Below, one piece after another: positions 36,303-45,482 of a DNA stretch of 64,000 nucleotides (positions within the stretch are counted from its first letter, which is position 1; every line of letters starts with the position of its first letter). Source of the DNA: Bacteroidia bacterium (GTDB lineage Bacteria > Bacteroidota > Bacteroidia > SXHM01); the NCBI GenBank assembly GCA_022072225.1, contig JAJVIC010000009.1:1-64000 (forward strand), in the 5' to 3' direction. Below the pieces are notes generated by a model. The model made no database searches, was not told the origin of the DNA, and saw only the letters and a list, made by a program, of their open reading frames with translations. The translations under genes and the position numbers were made by a program.

Positions 36303-37730
36303 TTATTTCTGATAAAATAACTTTCTTTCTTTAGTAATTCCCCAATGCTGCAATAATTCTGATCTGCTTTGATTGTTTTTATAATCTGTTTCTTTAGTCC
36401 AGTTAATAACACTGCAATCATTATTAAGAAAAATAATTTTTTCATTTGAGGCGGCTATTTTTTCAATCGCATTTTTTTCACATTTATTAAGCTTGCGAAA
36501 ATCTCTGTCAACCCAAATAAAATTGAAAGTGATTACAGTCACAGTAATAAAATAATAAATTTTATTGCGCATCTTAGTGTTTTTTATTAGATAAAATGTT
36601 GTTATTCCATACATGAATATTAATGCTAAAGTGACTGGGACAAGAGTATCGTATCGTAATATATAAGGGCGATAATTACGGTAGCCGCCAAAAGGTAAAA
36701 GAAAAATATATAAAAGAATAAAAATAAAAGCCCACATAAGCACTCTTAAAATCTTTTCTGAAAATGGTAATTGCCTTTGGTTATAAATAATTATTGTGTT
36801 AACTAAAATCATCAACAGTAGAATCGGATATCCAAGTTTCCCAGTGAGATAATAGTAAATCCCAAGTAGTAACCTTTCATATCGCTCTGCGAGAGGAATT
36901 GTTTCCCATAAATTTTCTGAATTGTATTTTCCAATGTAAATAGAGTAGATTGATAAAAATGTACTAACGAAAAAAATCAAAATAATAGAAAACGGAATGT
37001 TCCTTATCGAAAAAAATATTTTATCAATTATATTATTATGTCCTGATTTGAACTCATTGTAAATAAAAAAATGCAATACTGTAATTGTACAGATAATCAA
37101 CATTATCGGTGGATTCAAAGGTCCGTTAAATGCATTGAATAATGATAGCAACAATAGCATACAAATCAATAAAGGATTTAATTTGAAACTGAGATTATAA
37201 AAAAATATTCTATAAAAAGGAAGAAAGAAAAGAATTATAAAGCAAAAAGGAAATGCATAAAAAAAAGTGTAGGTAACTGAATAATCAATAATCCCCATTT
37301 GCTTATGATAACCTGTGGTTTGAAAAAGGGGAGTAATTAATGCTGCCGCAAGTAGCAAATCAAAGTCCCACAATTTTTTTGTACCCGTAATCATAACTGC
37401 AATAAGGTACACCAATAAGAAATGAGTAATTGTTTTAAATAGTGCCCACGCCAGATAAACGCTTTTAAGAGAAGATGCGAAGGGAAAAAATATAAAGGGA
37501 GCATTCTTTATATATGCTGATGCTGTTGATATTGCAAAATACCGGTTAGGGCCTGCATAAACAGAATCATGTAATAGAACGTTAAAGCCAAACGGGTCTG
37601 CTTTTACCTGATTATAACCATATACCATAGCAGGCATATCTCCATCCATAGGAAAATATTCATAGCGGCTGAATGAAAAAATAATTTCAAACAGCAGAAA
37701 AAGCGTTAAAAATATTTTTAAATATTTCAT
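36303..37730 (-). CDS. Polytopic membrane protein, possibly GT-C-like
   Basis: This 475-residue protein has about ten hydrophobic segments spread over its length (e.g. MKYLKIFLTLFLLFEIIFSF, LVYLIAVMITGTKKLWDFDL, PILLLMILVNTIIIY, MWAFIFILLYIFLLPFGG). A loop after helix 1 has YFPMDGDMPA, with an acidic pair as in GT-C glycosyltransferases. No family could be confirmed. AT content is higher than its neighbours. It starts at the last base of the upstream 354-residue gene (ATG/TAA-type junction), so translation is probably coupled. Confidence 0.7.
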   Translation of the reverse strand: MKYLKIFLTLFLLFEIIFSFSRYEYFPMDGDMPAMVYGYNQVKADPFGFNVLLHDSVYAGPNRYFAISTASAYIKNAPFIFFPFASSLKSVYLAWALFKTITHFLLVYLIAVMITGTKKLWDFDLLLAAALITPLFQTTGYHKQMGIIDYSVTYTFFYAFPFCFIILFFLPFYRIFFYNLSFKLNPLLICMLLLLSLFNAFNGPLNPPIMLIICTITVLHFFIYNEFKSGHNNIIDKIFFSIRNIPFSIILIFFVSTFLSIYSIYIGKYNSENLWETIPLAERYERLLLGIYYYLTGKLGYPILLLMILVNTIIIYNQRQLPFSEKILRVLMWAFIFILLYIFLLPFGGYRNYRPYILRYDTLVPVTLALIFMYGITTFYLIKNTKMRNKIYYFITVTVITFNFIWVDRDFRKLNKCEKNAIEKIAASNEKIIFLNNDCSVINWTKETDYKNNQSRSELLQHWGITKERKLFYQK

Positions 37731-38794
37731 TAATCAAAATATATATCATTCTCAAGCATTAATGCCAAACGATGCGCCTCACAACTATATTTCAAATGAA
37801 AATGCGAATTAGCTGCAAGCTTATAGGTAACCGGATTTTCAAAAGCTGTTAATAATCCTGCGTGGAAAAATGACCAGCTTTGGTTCGCCTGTTTGTCAGG
37901 ATTTACAATCCCCACTTTATTGCTTTTTGCACCCAATCTAATTAGTGAAGTTGAAAGAATAATTTTATTCATTTCATCTTTTTCATTTTCAAATAACATC
38001 TTTAAATCAGCAACAACATTTGTTTTTATCTCAGATAATCCAGGCACTTGAAATTTTTCCAACAAACGGGCAACATGATATAAAATCACATGCTTAGAAG
38101 GATATGAATGAGAAGCATAGAATGGCTTTTGAAGGTATTGTCCTTTTTCAATTACAGAACGAATAAAGAAAATGGAATCATGGTCGTGTTGATTTAATTC
38201 CAGCTTATTTTGAAAAACAAAATAAAGGATATTGCACAGCACACATACATCAAACTCGATAAACATATTCTTCCCGAAGAAAGTGGAATACGCTTTCAAG
38301 TTCTTGTACTCAGGAAAAGTATTCGCAATCTGCTTTTTACTGAGATTAGCATGTTGTACCAATTTTTCTTTTAGCCACAAAACCTTTTCCCTGCTTGGAT
38401 TTGAGGTAAGATAAATCAGTGAGGTATCGTCTGCATCATCGGGTATTCTTACTTTATTCAGATGCGATAAAATCTTGCCATTAGGAAAATGAGGAGAACC
38501 ATCCGTGCGCCAAAAATTATATGTATCGAGTCCATCCTTGTTTTTATAATCAGGATAGTTTGTAATTGCTTTGTTGCAGATTTCATCTGCAAGATTTTGC
38601 TCCTCTTCAGATAGTTTCTCTCTCAGATTTTGAAGAATAAAAACAATGCTTGCGGTGAAAAAAATATTATTGTCTTCGCGTTCAAAAGGAAAATGCAAAT
38701 GAAAGCGATGTGAGGGAAAGAGCCCGGCAGCGTAGTGTTTATCTCCTTTGCTCTGAAGAGAAAAAATTTGCTGTAATAGTTGAAGTGATGTCAA
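37730..38794 (-). CDS. Unknown soluble protein with DADDTS motif, alpha/alpha-toroid-like
   Basis: This 354-residue protein has no signal peptide or membrane segment. It is predicted mainly helical. The segment KVRIPDDADDTSLIYL contains a D-x-D-D-T pattern like the acid motif of class II terpene cyclases and related alpha/alpha barrels, and regularly spaced helices with Trp/Tyr surround it. No cyclase family can be assigned. It is overlapped by 4 bases by the sirtuin gene upstream and by 1 base with the membrane protein downstream, so the three are an operon. Confidence 0.65.
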   Translation of the reverse strand: MTSLQLLQQIFSLQSKGDKHYAAGLFPSHRFHLHFPFEREDNNIFFTASIVFILQNLREKLSEEEQNLADEICNKAITNYPDYKNKDGLDTYNFWRTDGSPHFPNGKILSHLNKVRIPDDADDTSLIYLTSNPSREKVLWLKEKLVQHANLSKKQIANTFPEYKNLKAYSTFFGKNMFIEFDVCVLCNILYFVFQNKLELNQHDHDSIFFIRSVIEKGQYLQKPFYASHSYPSKHVILYHVARLLEKFQVPGLSEIKTNVVADLKMLFENEKDEMNKIILSTSLIRLGAKSNKVGIVNPDKQANQSWSFFHAGLLTAFENPVTYKLAANSHFHLKYSCEAHRLALMLENDIYFD

Positions 38795-39486
38795 ACCGCA
38801 AAATTGTTTACAAGTTGTTTTGCTAATTCAGGTAACCCTTTCCCTGCAGTATCCTTTATTATCTGAATATCACCGAAATTGTAAACCAAGTCAGGATTTG
38901 GATCAACATAAAACTTAGGAATATCTGCCGGAGCATAGTCAAGCAGGTTTGCTGCCGGATAAACATTGAGTGAAGTTCCTGCTACAATAAAAATATCCGC
39001 TTGTTGTACTAATTCAACCGCGTTATCCATTTGAGGAACCATTTCGCCAAACCAGACAATATGCGGGCGAAGTTGAGAGCCGCGCTCGCACAAATCGCCC
39101 ATTTTTATTTCCCAATGTTTTACGGTGTAAATCAATTCGGGATAATCGCAACTTCTTACTTTCATCAGTTCACCGTGCAGGTGTAACACGTTCTCTGAAC
39201 CTGCACGTTCATGCAAATCATCTACATTTTGTGTGATTACCTGAACATTAAAATGTTTTTGTAATTCTGCTATTGCAAAATGTCCTGCATTGGGTTTTGC
39301 ATCAAACAATTGTTTTCTGCGTTGGTTATAAAACTCCTGAACCAAAGACGGGTTTTTAGACCATGCTTGAGGTGTAGCAACATCCTCAACTTTATAGTTT
39401 TCCCATAATCCACCACTGTCGCGAAAAGTTTTAATTCCGCTTTCGGCACTTATTCCGGCTCCGGTAAAGACAACTAATCTCTTCAT
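38791..39486 (-). CDS. cobB: NAD-dependent protein deacylase, CobB/SIRT5 type
   Basis: This 231-residue sirtuin has the NAD site FTGAGISAESGIKTFRDSGG, ITQNVDDLHERAG and the catalytic His104 in LHLHGE. Tyr53 and Arg56 (EFYNQRRKQ) are the class III pair that recognises succinyl or malonyl lysine, so desuccinylase activity is likely. Only two cysteines (113 and 133) remain in the zinc-ribbon region, so a structural zinc site is probably lost. Its stop overlaps the start of the DADDTS protein. Confidence 0.92.
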   Translation of the reverse strand: MKRLVVFTGAGISAESGIKTFRDSGGLWENYKVEDVATPQAWSKNPSLVQEFYNQRRKQLFDAKPNAGHFAIAELQKHFNVQVITQNVDDLHERAGSENVLHLHGELMKVRSCDYPELIYTVKHWEIKMGDLCERGSQLRPHIVWFGEMVPQMDNAVELVQQADIFIVAGTSLNVYPAANLLDYAPADIPKFYVDPNPDLVYNFGDIQIIKDTAGKGLPELAKQLVNNFAV

Positions 39487-39495
39487 TCAACAAAT

Positions 39496-42177
39496 CTATT
39501 CAAATTCAATTTTCATTTCAGGTTCTTCCTTTTTATTCTGATTTGCTTTCACTTTTTTCAGGCTTTTTTGATTTTTTTCTTTTGTTTTTTGAATTGTATC
39601 GCCTTCACCCCATTCAATTTTTAATTCTGTATTCTTTTCCGGTTCTTTTTGTTTGAAGGAAGCAGTGTCTTTTTTAAACCATCCGAATTCCTCATTCAGC
39701 AAGGCTTTCATGTTCTGATTTTCTTTTTTCATGTCACTTTTAATTTTATCGCGCACCGATTTGCTGTCGTAAGAAAATTTGTAATTCCCATCAATTCCTT
39801 TCATGGTAAGATAGAGTGATGTCTTTCCGCGGCCATCATCTTCCAGATAACCGAACTCTTCGTTTTCTTTTTTTGCTTTGCGCGCCTTGCCAAACAAAAT
39901 GTCAGAAAGAAAAACACGAAAATGATATTCCATATCGTTATTAAATCCATGCGTTCCCGAAACATCGAGGTCAAGCGCAGAAGATTGAATTTTCATTAAC
40001 GGGATAATTATTTGCTTATTTTTAATTTCAATATTGTTGCTCATGCTAGCAAATTTTACATGGTTCAAATCTTCTACTTTGGTAAACTTTGAAAGTTCCT
40101 GCAATGGTTCAAAATCAACCAACTCGCCTTTGCTGATTGCAAGGTTGCTGCGTACAACCAATTTTGACAAATCCATTTTCAATGATGATGATAATACACC
40201 GGAAAGATTGATGTTTGCCGTTGCTCTTCCGCGCAAATTTTCATCGGTTATAAATTTCTGTCCGAAATTCTCGCATTCATAAAAGAGTTTTTGTACATCA
40301 ATATCAGAGATTACTGCATTGCATGAAATGTCAAAATTATTTTCCGGATTGGTTACCAATGACAAATCTGCTTTTGCGAGTCCGCTCATTCCGCTGAATG
40401 TAAGGTTGCTTGCTGTAAAGTAACCGTCTTTCAACTTTACTTCTCCCTGAATTTCCTTTGCCGAAAATTTTCTAAACTTCAATTCTTCAGCCGAAAGCAT
40501 AAGGTCAAAAGCAAGATTAGGAGATAGTTTTAAGTGATATTCATCCTCTGAAACAATTGTTACGTCAGTTGAATTTCCTTCTGCAAGTAATTGGTCAAGG
40601 TTAATAAGCTTTGATTTTGCACTTGCATTGATATACAACTGCTGGTCAGGCAAAAGAAAATATTGTAAAATATTCCGAAAGTATCCTGTAAGTAAAAAGT
40701 CTGTTCCCGAAATTACTCCCGAGAATTTCTCAATCTTCAATTCATTATTATTAAATGCAAAATCACCATTGAGGTTATTAAAAATTCGTTTGTTGTATTT
40801 GAATTTGAATGAAGCATCACGAAGCGCTACATTTCCTGAAGTGCTGGCATGACTGATTTCGGCAGCTGTAATGTTTTCAATATCATTGAACGAAGCACGG
40901 AATGAAGCATTGAGCATTGCATTTCCTGAAATTTGTTCCAGTGTATCAAGGCGCAGGAAACGGGCTAACTTTTCAAGATCAAACTCTGCATCCAATGTAG
41001 TTTGCACATCCGGATGTAAAAAATTATGAATGCTGAAAGCACCGCTCAACCGGCCATCGGCCAGCGAAGCATGAAAAGAAGAAACACTTAGTGTTGCCGT
41101 TTCAGTCTTTCGGATATCTTTCATCGTATAATTTCCTTTCACACTTACTTCTTTCAATGAAATACCGGAAGGTTTATGGCTGATGTCACCTTTTTCAATT
41201 CCGAAATCAGCATTCAATGACGGAGAATTTTCTTTACCTCTTTTTCCTTTGTAGTTTGCTTTGAAATAAAGACTTCCATCGCTGCTGTAGTCGGCTAACT
41301 TGTTTGCAGCATTTTCGGGGAGCAAGGAAATTATTTCGCTGACATCAAAATTTTTGCCCTCTACCAGCAAATTTGTTTCGCCACCTGCGCGGGCAGAACG
41401 AATACTTCCTGTTAAATCAACTTCCATCTGCGCTAAGGTTACCGCTCCTTTCTCAAAGGAGTAAATTCCTTTTTCTGAATCAACATTGAGTATCAATTCT
41501 ATTTCTAAGTTTTTATTGCGCAGAATTTCTTTTTTGCTTTGCTCAAAAGCATAGAGTTGTCCTTCGCTTTGAATATCAAGCGTAAATTGTTTCTCCGAAA
41601 AATTTCCTTTCAGTTTTATCTTTTTCTGATACGATGAAATATTCTGGCCCAACGCATCATCACGGTAATATAATCGTGTATCGCGAAGCTTTACTTCATT
41701 CAGTGCCAAGGAAAAAGAGGAAGGAATAGTATCTTTATGTGTTTTAAAAATTTCATAGTTGCCTTTTCCTTCTTTATCACGTTTGATTTTTACAACTCCA
41801 TGTTCTGCCGATATTTTTTTGATGTTGTAATTCTTGTTGATGATTTCAAGCACATTAAAACCAAGATACACTTCGCGAAAATAAAATAAGGTGTCTTTTT
41901 TAGTTTGTGTTGATACTTCGCGCACAAACACATCATTCAGTTCCAATGAAACATAAGGAAACTGCTGAAACAGCGTCAGGTCAACTTTGTCGCTGATACT
42001 GATTGGTGTCAACAATTCCTTATTTACTTCAGCCAGCACATAGTCTTTAATTTTATCGCGGTATAAGGTAGCTAAAACCACGCTTGTCAGGGGAATTAAG
42101 ACAATAAGCGAAAGAGAAACAATAAGTATTGTTTTCAGAAATTTAAATCGTTGTGGTTGTTCCTGTACTTCTTGCAT
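39496..42177 (-). CDS. AsmA-like envelope protein
   Basis: This 893-residue protein has one N-terminal membrane helix (residues 15-36, ILIVSLSLIVLIPLTSVVLA) and a very long beta-rich periplasmic part. Repeated short strands such as LSLALNEVKLRDTRLYYRDD and LDVSGTHGFNNDMEYHFRVF are typical of the AsmA/TamB-type bridge proteins that guide lipids between membranes. The C-terminus ends in a Lys/Glu-rich tail (about 60 residues). It is 9 bases upstream of the sirtuin gene. Confidence 0.8.
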   Translation of the reverse strand: MQEVQEQPQRFKFLKTILIVSLSLIVLIPLTSVVLATLYRDKIKDYVLAEVNKELLTPISISDKVDLTLFQQFPYVSLELNDVFVREVSTQTKKDTLFYFREVYLGFNVLEIINKNYNIKKISAEHGVVKIKRDKEGKGNYEIFKTHKDTIPSSFSLALNEVKLRDTRLYYRDDALGQNISSYQKKIKLKGNFSEKQFTLDIQSEGQLYAFEQSKKEILRNKNLEIELILNVDSEKGIYSFEKGAVTLAQMEVDLTGSIRSARAGGETNLLVEGKNFDVSEIISLLPENAANKLADYSSDGSLYFKANYKGKRGKENSPSLNADFGIEKGDISHKPSGISLKEVSVKGNYTMKDIRKTETATLSVSSFHASLADGRLSGAFSIHNFLHPDVQTTLDAEFDLEKLARFLRLDTLEQISGNAMLNASFRASFNDIENITAAEISHASTSGNVALRDASFKFKYNKRIFNNLNGDFAFNNNELKIEKFSGVISGTDFLLTGYFRNILQYFLLPDQQLYINASAKSKLINLDQLLAEGNSTDVTIVSEDEYHLKLSPNLAFDLMLSAEELKFRKFSAKEIQGEVKLKDGYFTASNLTFSGMSGLAKADLSLVTNPENNFDISCNAVISDIDVQKLFYECENFGQKFITDENLRGRATANINLSGVLSSSLKMDLSKLVVRSNLAISKGELVDFEPLQELSKFTKVEDLNHVKFASMSNNIEIKNKQIIIPLMKIQSSALDLDVSGTHGFNNDMEYHFRVFLSDILFGKARKAKKENEEFGYLEDDGRGKTSLYLTMKGIDGNYKFSYDSKSVRDKIKSDMKKENQNMKALLNEEFGWFKKDTASFKQKEPEKNTELKIEWGEGDTIQKTKEKNQKSLKKVKANQNKKEEPEMKIEFE

Positions 42178-42209
42178 GATATAAAAGCGGTGTAAAGCTA
42201 TTAACGTAA

Positions 42210-42237
42210 TTGCAGAATAAAAATTGTTTTAGTTTTG
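42210..42237 (+). promoter_or_regulatory. Promoter of the isochorismatase-like gene
   Basis: TTG (42210-42212), 17 bases, then TAGTTTTG (42230-42237), a TAnnTTTG match 21 bases before the ATG. Its overlap with an upstream in-frame TTG supports the later start. Confidence 0.6.
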
Positions 42238-42258
42238 AAGTCAATAAATTTTAACTCC

Positions 42259-42810
42259 ATGAAAGAAACAGGAATTCTTAAAAAAAGCAAAACAGCTTTT
42301 ATCGTTATTGATGTTCAGGAGCGATTGATGCCGGTTATTTATAATAACACTGAAGTTTTTGAAAATGTGAACCGCTTGATTGAAGGCTCAAAAATTCTGA
42401 ATGTTCCACTGTTGATTACAGAACAATATCCTAAAGGGTTAGGAAAAACCTGTGCAGAAGTGAACATTCCTGAAGGACAGGAAGTGATTGAAAAGGTTTG
42501 TTTCTCTTGTTTGCTTTCTGATCCTGTAAACGAAAACCTTAAATCACTTGGCATTGAGCAGTTGGTTATTGCGGGTGTTGAAAGTCATATCTGCGTTTTA
42601 AAAACCGCGCTGGATGCACTGAACAGCGGCTTACAAGTTCATGTAGTTGCCGATGCTGTTTCGTCACGTAAAGAATACAGCAAACAGATTGCATTGGAGC
42701 GGATGCGGCAGGCGGGAGCATTTGTTGCCACTACAGAAATGGTTCTGTTTCAGTTGATGGATGCCGCAGGAACCGAAGAATTCAAACAAATCAGCAAATT
42801 AATACGCTAA
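42259..42810 (+). CDS. Isochorismatase-family cysteine hydrolase
   Basis: This protein of about 183 residues starts at 42259. The catalytic triad of the family is seen: Asp in FIVIDVQERL, Lys in EKVCFSC region and Cys in VAGVESHICVLKTALDAL with the preceding cis-peptide. YcaC/ISOC1-like members of this size have unknown amide substrates. It is 3 bases upstream of the acyl-CoA ligase gene in one unit. Confidence 0.87.
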   Translation: MKETGILKKSKTAFIVIDVQERLMPVIYNNTEVFENVNRLIEGSKILNVPLLITEQYPKGLGKTCAEVNIPEGQEVIEKVCFSCLLSDPVNENLKSLGIEQLVIAGVESHICVLKTALDALNSGLQVHVVADAVSSRKEYSKQIALERMRQAGAFVATTEMVLFQLMDAAGTEEFKQISKLIR

Positions 42811-42813
42811 AAA

Positions 42814-44592
42814 ATGAAAGATTACACACGCCTTTTTGACCTCCTTCCTTATCAGCAGGCAAATCATCCGCAAGAAGTTTGTCTTGCCGAAAAAGTAACA
42901 GAGAACGGACAAAAATTCTACAAAGGATACAGTACACTGGAGTGCATAAACATAATCAATCAACTTAGCAAAGCCTTGCTGAAACTGGGAGTTAAGCCCA
43001 ATGATAAAATCGGTTTAATCTCCAACAACCGACCGCAATGGAATTTTGTTGATTTGGCTGCACAGCAAATAGGAGCGATTAATGTCCCCGTTTATCCAAC
43101 TATTACCGAAAGCGAATACAAATTTATTTTCAACGATGCGGAAATTGTTTACTGCTTTGTTTCAGACGCTGATTTGTTTGCAAAAATTCAAAGCATCAAG
43201 TCTTCTGTTCCTTCATTAAAAGATGTTTTCACTTTTAATGAAGTTGCAGGAGCAACAAACTGGAAAACATTGCTGGAGCCTGTAAGTGCTGATGATCTGA
43301 AACAAATTGAAACACTGAAAGGCGCAATAAAACCCAATGACCTTGCTACCATTATTTACACATCGGGAACAACGGGAAATCCGAAAGGCGTAATGCTTTC
43401 GCACAACAATATTATCAGTAATATCAAGTCAACTCTTTCTATTCAGCAGATGATGGTAGCAGGAAAACGCAGCATCAGTTTTCTGCCGCTTTGCCACAGT
43501 TTTGAGCGCATGGTAGTTTATACCTACATGGCTGTAGGCATGTCGGTTTATTATGCCGAAACATTAGAAACCATTGGCGAGAACCTGAAAGAAGTAAAAC
43601 CTCATTTTTTTACCACTGTTCCCCGTTTACTTGAAAAAGTATATGAAAAAATAATGGAGAAAGGCAATGCTCTTGAAGGTTTCCGCAAGAAATTATTTTT
43701 CTGGAGCATTGATTTGGGATTGAAATATGAACTGAATAAATTTCAAGGTTTATCTTACACACTTCAGCTTGCTCTTGCACGAAAATTAGTTTTCTCTAAA
43801 TGGAAAGAAGCATTGGGTGGAGAAGTAGAAGCCATTGTAAGTGGTGCTGCAGCACTGAATGCAAAGCTGGGAACCTTGTTTACAGGAGCAGGAATTCCAA
43901 TAATTGAAGGTTACGGGTTAACTGAAACATCGCCTGTACTGACTTCTAACCGTTTGGAAGAAGCAGACCGAAAACTCGGCACTATAGGCATTCCCATTCC
44001 CGGAGTAGAAATAAAAATTGCTGAAGACGGGGAGATACTTGCCAAAGGACCCAACATTATGCTGGGTTATTACAAACGTCCTGACTTAACGGCTGAAGTA
44101 ATAGACAAAGACGGTTGGTTTCACACCGGTGATATAGGTGTATATGACGGAAAGTTTTTGAAAATAACCGACCGTAAAAAGGAACTCTTTAAAACTTCAG
44201 GAGGAAAATATGTAGCACCGCAACCGATTGAAAACAAGATGAAAGAATCTCCGCTGATTGAACAAGTGATGGTGGTAGGCAGCGAGCGAAAATTTGTTTC
44301 AGGATTGATAGTGCCTTCTTTTATTAATCTGGAAGCATGGTGTAAAAACAACAATGTAATTTACCCCGGGAATGCAGGAGTGATAAGAATTCCTGAAGTA
44401 GTGGAAGCCATTGAAAAAGAAGTAGAACGCATCAATCAGGATATTAACCATGTGGAACAGATAAAGAAATTTACACTGCTGCCCGCAGAATGGGGTGTTG
44501 CTACGGGAGAACTTACACCAACCATGAAACTGAAACGGAAAGTAATTCTGGAAAAATTCAGTATGGAGATTGAGGTAATGTACAGGGATTAA
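42814..44592 (+). CDS. Long-chain fatty acid-CoA ligase (AMP-forming)
   Basis: This 592-residue adenylate-forming enzyme activates fatty acids to acyl-CoA. The P-loop is IIYTSGTTGNPKGVMLSHNN; further blocks are FLPLCHSFERM, EGYGLTETSPVL, GWFHTGDIG and ITDRKKELFKTSGGKYVAPQ with the catalytic lysine region. Length and GGKYVAPQ-IE fit the FAA1/FadD15-like long-chain group. It ends in a 4-base overlap with convergent nadK. Confidence 0.93.
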   Translation: MKDYTRLFDLLPYQQANHPQEVCLAEKVTENGQKFYKGYSTLECINIINQLSKALLKLGVKPNDKIGLISNNRPQWNFVDLAAQQIGAINVPVYPTITESEYKFIFNDAEIVYCFVSDADLFAKIQSIKSSVPSLKDVFTFNEVAGATNWKTLLEPVSADDLKQIETLKGAIKPNDLATIIYTSGTTGNPKGVMLSHNNIISNIKSTLSIQQMMVAGKRSISFLPLCHSFERMVVYTYMAVGMSVYYAETLETIGENLKEVKPHFFTTVPRLLEKVYEKIMEKGNALEGFRKKLFFWSIDLGLKYELNKFQGLSYTLQLALARKLVFSKWKEALGGEVEAIVSGAAALNAKLGTLFTGAGIPIIEGYGLTETSPVLTSNRLEEADRKLGTIGIPIPGVEIKIAEDGEILAKGPNIMLGYYKRPDLTAEVIDKDGWFHTGDIGVYDGKFLKITDRKKELFKTSGGKYVAPQPIENKMKESPLIEQVMVVGSERKFVSGLIVPSFINLEAWCKNNNVIYPGNAGVIRIPEVVEAIEKEVERINQDINHVEQIKKFTLLPAEWGVATGELTPTMKLKRKVILEKFSMEIEVMYRD

Positions 44593-45467
44593 TTCCTTTT
44601 ATCTGCCCCCCACATCATTTTGTTGCGCAGGGTACTGATGAAATTATCACCCGGGAAGCGAACCAGACCTAAGGTAAACACAGCACGCGAAATCTGAAGT
44701 TCAAATGAACTGGGTAAAGTAACCGAACGCGAGTCAAGTGTTGCAAGAAAATTATCGCTGCGGCTTTCTACTTTCAGTATTATTTTGCTTTTGTTTGAGA
44801 TAACAAACGGTCGCACGGTTAAGCCATGCGGTGCAATGGGTGTAATAACAAAATTACCGCATCCGGGGCTTAGTATAGGCCCTCCGCAACTGAGTGAATA
44901 ACCTGTTGAACCTGTTGATGTAGCAATTATTAATCCATCGGCCCAGTAAGAGTTTACAAATTCATCATCTACCCAGGTATGTATTGTGATCATACTTGAG
45001 GTATCTTTTTTGGTAACGGTTAATTCATTCAGTGCAAAATTATTTTCACCGAAATAGTCAGTACCATTTATAAAACTGACTAAAGTACGTTGCTCAATGG
45101 AATATTTATTCTCAAATATGTTTTGTAGTGCCTGCTTGATATTTTCCTGTGAAACACCTGAAAGAAATCCCAGTCTTCCGGTATTAATACCCAATACAGG
45201 AATTTGTGAACTGCCTACCAGCAAAGCGCTTTGCAATAATGTACCGTCACCACCTATTGAAAACAGGAAATCTACTTTGCCTTCAATATCCTCTTTCTTT
45301 TCAAAAATTTTTGCTGATGAAAGCTCGGGTATTCCTTCAGGTAATTGATTGTAAAAGTCACTATGAATAAAAATCTGTGCTTTGTTTTCTGCCAGTTTTT
45401 TCAGTAATTCAGAGAAGCCCGAAAAAAATTCAGAGTTATATTTTTTGCCGTAGATAGCAATGTTCAT
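44589..45467 (-). CDS. nadK: NAD kinase
   Basis: This 292-residue enzyme makes NADP from NAD and ATP. The signature GGDGT is in FLFSIGGDGTLLQSALLVG; other blocks are LGINTGRLGFLSG, NELTVTKKDTSSMITIH, ADGLIIATSTGSTGYSLSCG and IAPHGLTVRPFVI. It lies 15 bases behind the unknown helical protein gene in the same direction and probably shares its transcript. Confidence 0.95.
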   Translation of the reverse strand: MNIAIYGKKYNSEFFSGFSELLKKLAENKAQIFIHSDFYNQLPEGIPELSSAKIFEKKEDIEGKVDFLFSIGGDGTLLQSALLVGSSQIPVLGINTGRLGFLSGVSQENIKQALQNIFENKYSIEQRTLVSFINGTDYFGENNFALNELTVTKKDTSSMITIHTWVDDEFVNSYWADGLIIATSTGSTGYSLSCGGPILSPGCGNFVITPIAPHGLTVRPFVISNKSKIILKVESRSDNFLATLDSRSVTLPSSFELQISRAVFTLGLVRFPGDNFISTLRNKMMWGADKRN

Positions 45468-45482
45468 GTGTCAAAGATAATA

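Noticed and set aside
38791-39486. SIR2-type anti-phage defence gene
   Set aside because: Length and Tyr53/Arg56 match ordinary CobB/SIRT5 deacylases. There is no fused defence domain and the neighbours are not defence genes.
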